DNA of 64,000 nucleotides from Paenibacillus sp. JDR-2 (GCF_000023585.1 NC_012914.1:1436501-1500500); one strand, 5' to 3'; positions 1 to 8,355 are shown, counted from the stretch's first letter. Program-made: numbers and translations. Notes: generated from the letters alone by a model not told the origin.

Positions 1-688
1 TGGAGAAGGATGTCTCCGCATCCACATGAGGCACGGTAGTAACTTCAATGCCTTTGTCCAGATGAAGCTCGCGCGTCGCGCCTTTATCGTCTTTCCGATC
101 GTAATCGTAAATCCGGTATGTGGTGTCCGAGCTTTGCTGCGTTTCCAGTACTTGAATGCCTTTGCCAAGCGCGTGGAGAGTGCCGCTAGGGACATAGAAG
201 AAATCGCCCGGCTTCACGGTTACCTTCGTCAGAAGCTGATTCCACTGGCCTGCGTCAACCATTTGCTTGAATTGCTCTTTCGTAGCCGCGGAATGGCCGT
301 AAATAATTTCAGCTCCGGGCTCGCAGCCAAGAATATACCAGCACTCGGTCTTGCCAAGCTCGCCGTTCTCGTTCACCTGCGCATAGGCATCATCCGGATG
401 CACCTGTACGGACAAATCATCCGATGCGTCGAGGATTTTGGTCAGAAGCGGGAATTTAACCGCCTTGGAGCCGAACAGCTGCGGCTGTTGATCCCACAGC
501 TCGCCAAGCTTAAGCCCTTTGTAAGGACCGTTATGAACAACGCTTTGACCGTTAGGGTGAGCGGAGACTGCCCAGCATTCCCCGGTACGGTCAGACGGAA
601 TATCGTAATGGAATTGCTCTCTTAATTGCTTGCCGCCCCAAATTCGTTCTTGAAATACAGGTTCCAGGAAAATCGGTTGATTCGCCAA
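1..688 (-). CDS. manA: Mannose-6-phosphate isomerase, class I (partial, 3' end off window)
   Basis: Interconverts mannose 6-phosphate and fructose 6-phosphate in the cytoplasm. The visible 229 residues follow the Bacillus-type short class I family: an early IWGGKQL motif, then GECW, the metal-site segment VQVHPDD, GKTECWY and FFYVPSGTLHALG. The stop codon lies beyond base 1; by family length I infer that most of the gene is present. The start is a TTG at 688, with GGAGGG seven bases upstream. It is divergent from a LacI-type regulator, which suggests sugar-controlled expression, and it could feed the GDP-mannose made by manC at 27.8 kb. Family assignment is firm; the regulatory link is inference. 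Confidence 0.92.
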   Translation of the reverse strand, partial: MANQPIFLEPVFQERIWGGKQLREQFHYDIPSDRTGECWAVSAHPNGQSVVHNGPYKGLKLGELWDQQPQLFGSKAVKFPLLTKILDASDDLSVQVHPDDAYAQVNENGELGKTECWYILGCEPGAEIIYGHSAATKEQFKQMVDAGQWNQLLTKVTVKPGDFFYVPSGTLHALGKGIQVLETQQSSDTTYRIYDYDRKDDKGATRELHLDKGIEVTTVPHVDAETSFS

Positions 689-709
689 TCTTAATCCCTC
701 CAAGTCATC

Positions 710-758
710 GTTTACAGCTTTACTAAACTTGACAATATAAACATCTGTAAAGTAAATT
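710..758 (+). promoter_or_regulatory. Promoter and possible operator between manA and the LacI-type gene
   Basis: A -35 TTGACA (729-734), 18-bp spacer and -10 TAAATT (753-758) precede the regulator gene. Just upstream, 710-728 has arms GTTTA and TAAAC, a plausible site for the adjacent LacI-family protein. The promoter is reasonably supported; the operator is a guess from position and symmetry. Confidence 0.5.
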
Positions 759-790
759 GATTATAACATAGGAATAGAGGAAGTTGAAGA

Positions 791-1828
791 ATGCCGCGAC
801 CAAAAAAAATATCCATGCAAACGATCGCCGATAAGCTGGGCATATCCCGCAATGCGGTTTCATTGGCGCTTTCTAATAAGAAAGGAATCGGAGAAGAGCT
901 GAGGCAGCAAATTATCCAGACGGCCCATGAGGTTGGATATCCGCTGAATGACGGGCAATCCTCCGTTAGCTCACCCGTTCTTGTGCTCGTACCGGAACGA
1001 ATTTTGAGCCATGAGGACAACGAGCATTTTTTGTTTTATCACGATTTGATCTGGGGATTGGACAGCCGGCTTCAGGAGGAAGGCTATAGCGCGGTTCTTG
1101 TAAGAATCAGCATTGCCCAGGAAGAGGAGCGAATCCTCCCCGAGCTGGTTCAGCATATCGACTATCAGGGGATTATCGCTTTTGGCATATTGGACAAGGA
1201 TTATATCTTGAAAGTGCAGCAGACCCTTACAAAGCCAATGCTGCTGTTTGATTCCTATTACCGGGACATGGAGGCGTCCGCCGTTACTTCGGCTAATATC
1301 GAGGGGGCAAGCTTTGCGGTCAACTCATTAATTGAAGCGGGTCACAAGCGAATCGGCTGTATTGCGCCGGTTAACCTGACGACCAGTCATGAGGAGCGGT
1401 GGTTTGGTTTTACGAAGGCCATGCTGGAAAATAACCTCCATCCCGACTTCTCCTTATGCCTGCTGGAGTCGGAAGGCTTTGACCGGACGCTAGAGGAATT
1501 GTCGGCTTATTGCGACCGGTTCGGGGAGGGAGAACACCCGACGGCTGTTTTTTGCGGAAATGACCGGATTGCTCTTTTGCTCATGAAAGAGCTGGATAAA
1601 CGGGGCATGCAGGTGCCCGGCGATGTATCGGTTATCGGGTTTGACGGGCTTGCCATGTCCGCGGAGACGAATCCTCCGTTAACGACTATGGCGGTTAATA
1701 AAAAAGCGCTGTGCACCGCAGCGGTCGAGGTGCTCGGTCAAATACTCCGGCAGCCCGATAGTCCCGCTGTGCGCTGCAGTGTCGCGCCTGTTCTTCGTAT
1801 GGGAGGCTCTGTCAGAAGTCTGGCATGA
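791..1828 (+). CDS. LacI-family transcriptional regulator
   Basis: A 345-residue sugar-responsive DNA-binding protein. The N-terminal helix-turn-helix is clear at about residues 6-30 (QTIADKLGISRNAVSLAL), followed by a hinge and a periplasmic-binding-protein-like effector domain. GHKRIGCI, FCGNDRIALLLMKEL and DVSVIGFDG are the usual LacI/GalR landmarks. Length is typical. It is divergent from manA, so the likely target is mannose or a mannoside pathway and its own promoter. The effector cannot be read from the sequence. Confidence 0.9.
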   Translation: MPRPKKISMQTIADKLGISRNAVSLALSNKKGIGEELRQQIIQTAHEVGYPLNDGQSSVSSPVLVLVPERILSHEDNEHFLFYHDLIWGLDSRLQEEGYSAVLVRISIAQEEERILPELVQHIDYQGIIAFGILDKDYILKVQQTLTKPMLLFDSYYRDMEASAVTSANIEGASFAVNSLIEAGHKRIGCIAPVNLTTSHEERWFGFTKAMLENNLHPDFSLCLLESEGFDRTLEELSAYCDRFGEGEHPTAVFCGNDRIALLLMKELDKRGMQVPGDVSVIGFDGLAMSAETNPPLTTMAVNKKALCTAAVEVLGQILRQPDSPAVRCSVAPVLRMGGSVRSLA

Positions 1829-1840
1829 GCTTTTTTTTGT

Positions 1841-2236
1841 TTACATGCTTGCTCCGCTGTTACGCTCGAACGCGACGATCCACTCGCCTTGCGTTGCGGC
1901 ATAGCCGGTATCGCCTTCTACAACAAGGCCGTACAGATTTTTCACATCCAGGAACTCCTGGCGCTCGCCGCTCACGAACTCCAAAGTGATGTAATAATAA
2001 GTATGGGACGAATGACTGACGTGACCGTCATGATTATGGGAGCTCTGCCTTACGTCCATTCGTTTGGATACAACTTTAGCGAAAGTCGACTCTTTGGGAG
2101 AGGCCGCATTTTGCACATACTTAGCGCCGCGGTAAATGACGGTACCGATGACAATAACGAATCCGATGACAATAACGATGGGAATAATAGTGATCATCAG
2201 ATCAAATCCCATTGGTGATCCAAAGCCGTTGTTCAT
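1841..2236 (-). CDS. DUF2500-type membrane protein
   Basis: A 131-residue protein with one N-terminal membrane helix (about residues 12-34, rich in Ile and Val) and a soluble C-terminal domain. FAKVVSKR, a YYYITLEF strand, then YGLVVEGDTGY match what I know of DUF2500 proteins, whose function is unknown. I chose the ATG at 2236 because GGAGG lies eight bases upstream; a longer reading to 2314 has no good ribosome site. A His/Ser-rich linker (about residues 66-80) separates membrane and soluble parts. It converges on the LacI-type gene. Confidence 0.7.
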   Translation of the reverse strand: MNNGFGSPMGFDLMITIIPIVIVIGFVIVIGTVIYRGAKYVQNAASPKESTFAKVVSKRMDVRQSSHNHDGHVSHSSHTYYYITLEFVSGERQEFLDVKNLYGLVVEGDTGYAATQGEWIVAFERNSGASM

Positions 2237-2314
2237 TCCTTGCTCCTCCGATGCTTCCACGATATGGATATTCAGTACGTTGATTGTACGCACGGAAGAG
2301 AAGAAAAGTTGCAC

Positions 2315-2344
2315 TTGATCTTGCTATACCGAATATGTTATAAA
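2315..2344 (+). promoter_or_regulatory. Promoter of the TetR-family gene
   Basis: TTGATC (2315-2320), an 18-bp spacer and TATAAA (2339-2344). The operator at 2360-2382 begins about 15 bases downstream, fitting autorepression. Confidence 0.5.
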
Positions 2345-2359
2345 TGGAATATGACTGAT

Positions 2360-2382
2360 TGACCGAAATTGATTTTTAGTCA
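2360..2382 (+). promoter_or_regulatory. Operator-like site 1 (TGACCGAAAT-N4-TTTTAGTCA)
   Basis: A 23-bp site with outer arms TGAC/GTCA between promoter and start of the TetR gene. It agrees with the site at 3063-3085 outside a short centre. An extra TGACT lies eight bases before it (2352-2356). Likely bound by the adjacent TetR protein. Confidence 0.6.
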
Positions 2383-2425
2383 ATTTATGAAGATTCATGA
2401 TCGTAGAAGGAGAGGAGATTGGCTC

Positions 2426-3022
2426 ATGTCCATTGACCGCAAAGCGTTAATATTGAAGGCAGCGACGCAGTCGTTTGCGCAATTTGGCTATAAAGCGACC
2501 ACAATGGATCTGGTGTCCAAGATCGCAAGCGTAGGCAAAGGCACGATCTATACTTTTTTCAAGACGAAGGAAGAACTGTTCGAAGCGATTCTGAACAAGG
2601 CCGAGGTCGAATTGAAGGAAGCTATGAACTGCGGTTTCGATATGGAAGGCAGTGATCGTTCCTTTATTCATAGTGTGTTCAGCCTGCTTGATTCTATCCT
2701 CGAATTCCGTTCGGATCATGAGCTGTTCGTGAAGCTGGCTCAGGAGGTAAGGGACATCGGCACTGCGCAGGCGCTGGAAGGGATCCGGCGGATGGAGCTG
2801 TTCGGACTCGAATTTCTGAAGCAGAAGCTGGAGCTTGCGATTGAGAAAGGCGAAGTCAGGGAATGCGATACGACAATAACATCCTATATGATCTTCCGCT
2901 TGTATCTGGGTCTTGCAACGGAATGGAACAAGTCGCATAGCGAGCCGCTTACCAAAGAGCAGATTAAGGAGAACATCGCAATGCTTATTACCAAAGGCAT
3001 TATGAAGGAATCCCGATCTTAG
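2426..3022 (+). CDS. TetR/AcrR-family transcriptional regulator
   Basis: A 198-residue repressor. The N-terminal three-helix DNA-binding domain is clear: ILKAATQSFAQFGYKATTMDL, then GKGTIYTFFKTKEELFEAIL. The rest is an all-helical ligand/dimer domain. I start at the ATG at 2426, preceded by GGAGAGGAG; an upstream in-frame ATG at 2369 lies inside the operator region. It is followed by a terminator and a YhgE/Pip gene that has the same operator, as in Bacillus where a TetR regulator often sits beside yhgE-like genes. It probably controls itself and that gene. Confidence 0.9.
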   Translation: MSIDRKALILKAATQSFAQFGYKATTMDLVSKIASVGKGTIYTFFKTKEELFEAILNKAEVELKEAMNCGFDMEGSDRSFIHSVFSLLDSILEFRSDHELFVKLAQEVRDIGTAQALEGIRRMELFGLEFLKQKLELAIEKGEVRECDTTITSYMIFRLYLGLATEWNKSHSEPLTKEQIKENIAMLITKGIMKESRS

Positions 3023-3029
3023 AAAATTC

Positions 3030-3053
3030 CAGCCTGTAAAGGGCTGTTTTTTT
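3030..3053 (+). terminator. Terminator after the TetR gene
   Basis: Stem CAGCC (3030-3034) with GGCTG (3042-3046), then seven T. It separates the regulator from the downstream gene, which has its own operator. Confidence 0.6.
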
Positions 3054-3062
3054 GGTCCAAAA

Positions 3063-3085
3063 TGACCGAAATACGAATTTAGTCA
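3063..3085 (+). promoter_or_regulatory. Operator-like site 2 (TGACCGAAAT-N4-ATTTAGTCA)
   Basis: Matches site 1 at 2360-2382 except in the short centre and the base next to it. It lies after the terminator and 36 bases before the YhgE/Pip start, so it should control that gene directly. Confidence 0.6.
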
Positions 3086-3120
3086 GTTATTCAACCTTAC
3101 CGAAAGAAGGATGTGTGAAC

Positions 3121-5211
3121 ATGAGGCCGATTCAAGTTTTCCTCAAGGACATGAAAACGTTGGCGACCAAAAGAATGCTGCTGCTTTCTTTTATTGGCGT
3201 CGCCCTGCTTCCGATGCTGTACAGCAGCATATTGATTGACGGCTCGATGGACCCTTACGGCCAGACGAGCAAGCTTCCCGTAGCCGTTGTTAACCTCGAT
3301 AAAGGGGCGACGTATGAAGGGAAGACGATGAATGTCGGAAAAGACTTCGTTGAGGAATTGAAGAAAAGCGATAATTTCAAATGGGACTTCGTAAATGAAG
3401 AGCAGGCGAAGGATGGCATGGAGCATAACGATTATTACATGACCATAACCGTACCTAACAACTTCTCGGAAAATGCAGCGACCTTAACGCAGGAAAATCC
3501 GGTTCAGGCGGAGCTGATTTTCGAACCGAACAGCCAATATAACTTTGTGGCCGGTCAGATCGGCAACAGCGCAATGAAGGAATTGCGTTCGAAGCTTAAC
3601 ACGCAAATTACCGAAGCCTATACCCGCAGTATGTTTGAACAGGTTGGAACAATCTCCGACGGTCTGGGTAAAGCGGGAGAAGGCGCAACCGAATTGAAGG
3701 ACGGAGCGGGCAAGCTGGAGGATGGCATAACAACGCTGAAGGAAAACCTCAATAAGCTGGCTAGCGGCACCTCTGAGCTGAGCGGCGGCGTATCCAAGCT
3801 GTATGATGGCGCTGCAAGCTTAAGTCAAGGCACGAGCCAATTATCGTCCGGCGCATCGGGCTTAGCTGGAGGTCTGGGGCAATTGTCCGCAGCCGAGCAG
3901 CAGCTTGAAAACGGAGCTTCGCAGTCCAAGGCTGGCGCAGCCCAGCTGGCAGAAGGATTAAAGTCTTCGAAAGACGGTGCGGCTGAGCTTAAGCAAGGAT
4001 TAACGGCTTCTTCCGCGGAAAGCGGTCAGGTAGCTGACGGTGCGGACCAGGTTGCAAAAGGACTCGAGCAGCTGATGGCGGGGTCGCCGGAGCTGCAGGA
4101 TAACGAGACGCTGAAGCAGCTGCTTGCGGCAAGCAAGCAGGTCGCAGCCGGCAGCGCGCAGCTGAAGGATGGGCAAGAGAAGCTTCTGGCTGGCAGCAGC
4201 AAGCTGGCGCAAGGCCAGGAGCAGTTATATGTAGGCGCAAATTCGCTTAGTCAGGGCCAGGAGAAATTGGCGGCCGGCCTTGAGACCTTTGGCGGGAAGC
4301 TGAAGGAAGCTGGAACCGGTGCAGAGCAGCTGGCTGCAGGTGCAAAAGCTGCGAACAGCGGCGCCTCCCAGCTGAAGGATGGACTTGGCAAGCTGTCCGG
4401 AGGCGTAGAAGGCATTGCCGACGGCTCGAAGCAGCTGAATCAAGGCGCAGGACAGCTGAAGGACGGCTCGGCGCAGCTTGTGAACGGCTCGGGCGAGCTG
4501 GCTGCGAAGCTGAATGATGCGGCTGCGGAGACCGGCAGCATAAAAGATGGCGACAATATCGTAAATATGTTCGCGGAGCCGGTTGTCGTAAAAGAAAATG
4601 CGGACCATAAGCTCGACCGTTATGGACTTGGTATTGCTCCTTACTTCCTATCGCTGGCGCTGTTTATGGGCGCGCTTGTTTATACGACGGTATTCTCCGT
4701 GCGTGATTCGTACACCTTGGGCGCATCGCCGATGGGCCGCTTCATGAGCCGTACCTTGACGTATGTGACCATAAGCCTGCTGCAATCCTTGATTGCCGAT
4801 GCCGTAATCCTGTATGGATTGAAGATTGACGTAACAAGCGTACCGCTCTTTGTGATCTTTACCATTCTGACTAGTCTTGCATATACGTTTATTATTCAGG
4901 CGCTTGTTACTTGGCTGGACAATCCGGGACGCTTCCTGGTTGTTCTGCTGATGATCTTCCAGCTGACGTCAAGCGCGGGTACCTTCCCGCTTGAACTGCT
5001 GCCGGATTGGATGCAGAAGCTTAACCCTTGGCTGCCGATGACCCATGCGATTACCGGCTTCAAGACGATTATCGCAAGCGGCGATTATGCACTGATGCGT
5101 GAGCAGATGCTTGTTCTTGGCGCTTTTGCCGTCGTGTTCCTGGCGCTCACCTTCCTGTACTTCAAACGTCAGTCGAAGAGCCCTGCCGAGAACATTACGA
5201 TAGGCGCATAA
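3121..5211 (+). CDS. YhgE/Pip-family membrane protein
   Basis: A 696-residue protein of the YhgE/phage-infection-protein family, related to ABC-2-type permeases. One N-terminal membrane helix (about residues 18-40) precedes an extracytoplasmic domain with VAVVNLDKGATYEG and NDYYMTITVPNNFS. Residues about 190-475 are a long series of short repeats with spaced G, L and S/A (for example GASGLAGGLGQL), expected to form coiled-coil helices. The C-terminal 190 residues hold about five membrane helices. The start is the ATG at 3121 after GAAAGAAGG. Family members are linked to phage receptors, toxin or lipid transport, but the substrate here is unknown. Likely repressed through the operator at 3063. 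Confidence 0.88.
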   Translation: MRPIQVFLKDMKTLATKRMLLLSFIGVALLPMLYSSILIDGSMDPYGQTSKLPVAVVNLDKGATYEGKTMNVGKDFVEELKKSDNFKWDFVNEEQAKDGMEHNDYYMTITVPNNFSENAATLTQENPVQAELIFEPNSQYNFVAGQIGNSAMKELRSKLNTQITEAYTRSMFEQVGTISDGLGKAGEGATELKDGAGKLEDGITTLKENLNKLASGTSELSGGVSKLYDGAASLSQGTSQLSSGASGLAGGLGQLSAAEQQLENGASQSKAGAAQLAEGLKSSKDGAAELKQGLTASSAESGQVADGADQVAKGLEQLMAGSPELQDNETLKQLLAASKQVAAGSAQLKDGQEKLLAGSSKLAQGQEQLYVGANSLSQGQEKLAAGLETFGGKLKEAGTGAEQLAAGAKAANSGASQLKDGLGKLSGGVEGIADGSKQLNQGAGQLKDGSAQLVNGSGELAAKLNDAAAETGSIKDGDNIVNMFAEPVVVKENADHKLDRYGLGIAPYFLSLALFMGALVYTTVFSVRDSYTLGASPMGRFMSRTLTYVTISLLQSLIADAVILYGLKIDVTSVPLFVIFTILTSLAYTFIIQALVTWLDNPGRFLVVLLMIFQLTSSAGTFPLELLPDWMQKLNPWLPMTHAITGFKTIIASGDYALMREQMLVLGAFAVVFLALTFLYFKRQSKSPAENITIGA

Positions 5212-5323
5212 GCTTAAAGGCTGGATAACGATCTATTAATTGACATGGAACATGCATCCACGTCCCCTTTTCTCTTACTAGTAAATCGGTTACTATAAAT
5301 AGAATAAGTAGATAAACAAAGTG

Positions 5324-5354
5324 GCCGTCATTTGACGGCTTCTTTTCTTTTTTT
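5324..5354 (+). terminator. Terminator between the YhgE/Pip gene and the LtaS-like gene
   Basis: Perfect stem GCCGTCA/TGACGGC with a 2-base loop, then a T-rich run up to the LtaS-like ribosome site. It ends seven bases before the Shine-Dalgarno, so it could also act as a leader attenuator. Confidence 0.75.
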
Positions 5355-5375
5355 CTGTATGGGAGAGTGAATACA

Positions 5376-7259
5376 TTGCTATCGTTCTACAAAGATGATT
5401 ACCGGCGGTCGCCGATGATCGGAATTTGGCTTCTGCTGCTTGTGAAATCCGTCGTGTTCCGGATGTTCCTATTCGGAGAACTGCAGTGGAACGGCCTTCT
5501 GGCGGATGCGGCGGCCTGGCTGGGGCTGCTCCTTATCGTGGAGCTTGTTACAGCCTCAAGATGGAGAGGGATCGCTTATTGGGCGGTGAATTTGATTGTG
5601 TCCGTCCTGCTCTTTGCGTCAACCGTCTACTTCAGTTATTACGGCTCCGTGCCGACATATACGGCTCTGAAGGCGCTTGATCAAGTTAATCAAATTCAAG
5701 ACAGCGTAGAATCGCTAATTAAGAGTATCTATTATATTTATTTTCTGGACCTTGCGATTCTAGCAATCTTGTATATCGTCCGTTTGATCAGAGGAACCCG
5801 GGTCTCGGGGCGAAAAAGAATCGGCCAGCTCCGTCTCGTCACTGGCGGCCTTCTGATCTGTATCGTTGTTTCCGGAAGCCTGGTTTATGCCGGGAACGAT
5901 ATTCCGAATGAACTGGAGCAAGCCGAAGGGTTAGGCTTTATCGGGTATCAGGCGGCTGCGGCCTGGGAGAACCAAAGCGAGAAGGCGATGGCAAGCAGCG
6001 GCGATATCGAACAGACCAAAGCGGATATTAACGAACTGATGTCTTCTTATTCTTATCAAGATCAACCGGGCCAGCCGGCTATTCAATTCGGAACCGCACA
6101 GGGGAAAAATGTTATCGTTGTCCAGATGGAGGCTTTTCAGAACTTTCCGGTTCATCTGTCCGTTGGCGGAGTGGAGCTGACGCCCGTGCTGAACAAGCTG
6201 GCAGACGAGAGCTATTATTTCCCTCATATTTATCAGCAGATCGGCCAAGGCAATACCTCGGATGCGGAGTTTATGTCGAATACCTCGATTTATCCGACGG
6301 GCGAGATTGCCATGTCGACGGGTTATGGCAACCGCGAGCTGCCAAGCATGCCGCGCATGCTGGAGAGTAAAGGGTATGAAACCAACACGTTTCACGTAAA
6401 CGATGTAACGTTCTGGGACCGGAACAAGCTGTATCCGGCACTTGGTTTTAATCATTATTATGACAAGCCATTTTATACGAATGATCACTTCAATGCATTT
6501 GGCGCGTCGGATGAGGAGCTGTACCGGGTTGCCGTAGACAAGCTGCAGGCGCTGCACGAGCAGAAGAAGCCGTTTTACGCGCAGACGGTCACCGTCTCCA
6601 GCCATTTTCCGTTCGAGGTGCCGAAGGACCGGACCGACTTAACGCTGCCGGCTTCTATGGAAGGAACGCAGCTCGGCAATTATTTGCAGGCTGTCCATTA
6701 CACGGATTATGCGCTTGGCACGTTGATTGACCGCCTGAAGGCGAACGGCATGTGGGACGATACCGTGCTTGTTGCGTATGGCGACCACTTTGGCTTGCAG
6801 CCGGAGAAAGCCAGCGCGGCGGAGATCAGCCAGCAGCTGGGCATTCATTACGATGATCGGCTCAGCCGTTTCAACATCCCATTGATTATCCATGTGCCGG
6901 GTCAGAACAGCGGCCATGTCGTAGAACAGCCGGGAGGACAGCTTGATATTATGCCAACGCTCGCGAACCTGCTGGGCGTGAAGCCCGCGGACGAAGGGGT
7001 TGTTCCATTCGGGCATGACCTGCTGAATATTAACCATAACGTATTTGGCATGCGGTATTATTTGCCGACAGGATCGTTCTTCAACAACGATATCCTGTTC
7101 GTTCCGGGCAAAGGCTTTGACGACGGCACAGCCTACTCGCTCAAAACGATGGAGCCCGTTCGGGACTTCTCGAAGTACAAGAGCGACTACGACTACATCA
7201 TGAAGCTGATGAGTCTCTCGGACCAGTATGTCAGGCAGTTGCCGAAGAGGGCGCCGTGA
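5376..7259 (+). CDS. LTA synthase-family sulfatase (lipoteichoic acid synthase-like)
   Basis: A 627-residue polyglycerol-phosphate transferase that would build lipoteichoic acid outside the membrane from phosphatidylglycerol. About five N-terminal membrane helices (residues 10-180) are followed by an extracellular sulfatase-fold domain. The nucleophile motif QGNTSD places the catalytic Thr near residue 294; VVQMEAFQ (first metal ligand), HVNDVTFWDR and YGDHFG are also present. TTG at 5376 is the best start, with GGGAGAG eight bases upstream; an in-frame GTG at 5367 is too close to that site. It stands alone between terminators. It could be a primase-type or stress paralogue; motifs alone do not separate these. 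Confidence 0.88.
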   Translation: MLSFYKDDYRRSPMIGIWLLLLVKSVVFRMFLFGELQWNGLLADAAAWLGLLLIVELVTASRWRGIAYWAVNLIVSVLLFASTVYFSYYGSVPTYTALKALDQVNQIQDSVESLIKSIYYIYFLDLAILAILYIVRLIRGTRVSGRKRIGQLRLVTGGLLICIVVSGSLVYAGNDIPNELEQAEGLGFIGYQAAAAWENQSEKAMASSGDIEQTKADINELMSSYSYQDQPGQPAIQFGTAQGKNVIVVQMEAFQNFPVHLSVGGVELTPVLNKLADESYYFPHIYQQIGQGNTSDAEFMSNTSIYPTGEIAMSTGYGNRELPSMPRMLESKGYETNTFHVNDVTFWDRNKLYPALGFNHYYDKPFYTNDHFNAFGASDEELYRVAVDKLQALHEQKKPFYAQTVTVSSHFPFEVPKDRTDLTLPASMEGTQLGNYLQAVHYTDYALGTLIDRLKANGMWDDTVLVAYGDHFGLQPEKASAAEISQQLGIHYDDRLSRFNIPLIIHVPGQNSGHVVEQPGGQLDIMPTLANLLGVKPADEGVVPFGHDLLNINHNVFGMRYYLPTGSFFNNDILFVPGKGFDDGTAYSLKTMEPVRDFSKYKSDYDYIMKLMSLSDQYVRQLPKRAP

Positions 7260-7283
7260 GGGGAATTGTAGTTTCGTCTCGAC

Positions 7284-7434
7284 GAAAATGAATCTCCTTC
7301 CGGTCGCTGTTGCTCTCGCTTTGCCTGAACAAGGTTCTAGGCGTTGCAAAGCTCAAGCAAAGGCGAGCACTTAAAAGCTTTCTGAAAGAAAGCTACTTCG
7401 GAAGCTTAAGCGTTCCCCCAGGAGATCCATTTCC
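7284..7434. repeat. Palindromic MITE-like element with terminal inverted repeats (copy A)
   Basis: A 151-bp non-coding element just after the LtaS-like gene. Ends are GAAAATGAATCTCC (7284-7297) and GGAGATCCATTTCC (7421-7434), inverted repeats matching at 12 of 14. Inside are a second inverted pair (TGCTCTCGCTTTGC with GCAAAGGCGAGCA) and short hairpins. A 20-mer at 7297-7316 matches 63902-63921 at 17 of 20, and GCGAGCACT recurs in both, so this is a dispersed family. Confidence 0.6.
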
Positions 7435-7472
7435 TCTATTCCGTCCTGCAATTTTATTTTTAAAGGAACCGC

Positions 7473-7502
7473 AAAGGGCAGCCATTCATTTGGCTGCCCT
7501 TT
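7473..7502. terminator. Bidirectional terminator
   Basis: Perfect 11-bp stem AAAGGGCAGCC/GGCTGCCCTTT with an 8-base loop. It lies between the convergent LtaS-like and DUF6199 genes and can serve both strands. Confidence 0.85.
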
Positions 7503-7506
7503 GGTT

Positions 7507-7710
7507 TTAGAGGAAAGGGAAAAATCCGGAGAACAGAAAAATGCCAATAGCGATACCGATGATGCCCGAGATTCTACCCATAACGAGCGAGGCATCGCTA
7601 GGCTCCGCATTCTTGAATCGCCAGCCGTATTGCATGTACCAGCCCGCCCTCGGATATAACAGATTGAGAATCCCCACGACAATAAAGATCACGCCAACAA
7701 GCTGGAACAT
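7507..7710 (-). CDS. Small DUF6199-like membrane protein
   Basis: A 67-residue protein with two membrane helices (about residues 2-18 and 46-64). The segment between them has a Trp-rich stretch (GWYMQYGWRFKNAEPSD) ending in an Ala-Glu-Pro motif, as in small DUF6199 proteins of Bacillales; that name is from memory. The start at 7710 has GGAGGAG upstream; an in-frame start at 7746 would cover that ribosome site. Function unknown. Confidence 0.6.
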   Translation of the reverse strand: MFQLVGVIFIVVGILNLLYPRAGWYMQYGWRFKNAEPSDASLVMGRISGIIGIAIGIFLFSGFFPFL

Positions 7711-7841
7711 AGAAGCTCCTCCATTTCGTAATGGAACGGTGACCATCCAGTAGTTGATCTAATCATAGTGCAGTTTGGATGTTATTGGAATATATAACCA
7801 GAACTATTTCTTTAGCTACCGAGGAATCCGGACGGCGGTTT

Positions 7842-8239
7842 GTAACACGGAAAACTCATCTTATCTGCCTCTGTTGGCCGCCCGCAAAGCTCTAAAGCGG
7901 CCTGTAACACGGAAAACCCGTCTTATCTGCCTCCTTTGACCGTTGTGAAAGTTCCAAAGTGGTCTGTAACACGGAAAACCCGTCTTATCTGCCTCCATTG
8001 ACCGTTCGGAAAGTTCCAAAGTGGTCTGTAACACGGAAAAATCATCTTATCTGCCTCTGTTGGCCGCCCGCAAAGCTCTAAAGCGGCCTGTAACACGGAA
8101 AAACCGTCTTATCTGCCTCCATTGGCTGCCCGCAAAGCTCTAAAGTGGCCTGTAACACGGAAAAACCGTCTTATCTGCCTCCATTGGCTGCTCGTAAAGA
8201 TCCGATGTGGTCTGTAACATGGAAAAACCGTCTTATACG
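7842..8239. repeat. Tandem array of 62-bp units (array 1)
   Basis: Seven occurrences of GTAACACGG (or GTAACATGG) start at 7842, 7904, 7966, 8028, 8090, 8152 and 8214, exactly 62 bases apart: six full units and a partial seventh. Each contains a core of the type TAACACGGAAAAACCGTCTT. The second half of each unit can form a 6-bp stem, for example GGCCGC/GCGGCC in units 1 and 4 and GACCGT/GTGGTC in units 2 and 3; all six units keep pairing. Units 1 and 4 are nearly identical, as are 2 and 3. The period is not a multiple of three, so the array is non-coding. It fills most of the 730-bp gap between the genes at 7710 and 8442. Confidence 0.92.
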
Positions 8240-8285
8240 CTCAATTAGCCACGAGTAGTAGATAATTGAACTGAACTGACACAAG

Positions 8286-8320
8286 AAAAAGGGCAGCCCA
8301 GATCATTGGGCTGCCCTTTT
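8286..8320. terminator. Bidirectional terminator
   Basis: Long stem AAAAAGGGCAGCCCA with TGGGCTGCCCTTTT and a 6-base loop. The arm core resembles the terminator at 7473-7502. It is the first strong terminator downstream of the minus-strand gene at 8442. Confidence 0.8.
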
Positions 8321-8355
8321 CTGCTTACTCCCACCGTCGGAGTAGGAGGAGTGAA

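Noticed and set aside
26..625. Plus-strand 199-codon frame at the left edge
   Set aside because: It is the antisense shadow of manA, which has the conserved protein motifs.
7284..7434. Element A as a simple terminator of the LtaS-like gene
   Set aside because: It has no T-run, a separate strong terminator lies at 7473-7502, and related sequence occurs at 63.9 kb.
7842..8239. Array 1 as a CRISPR
   Set aside because: Whole units are repeated; there are no unique spacers of constant length between ~30-bp repeats, and no cas genes.
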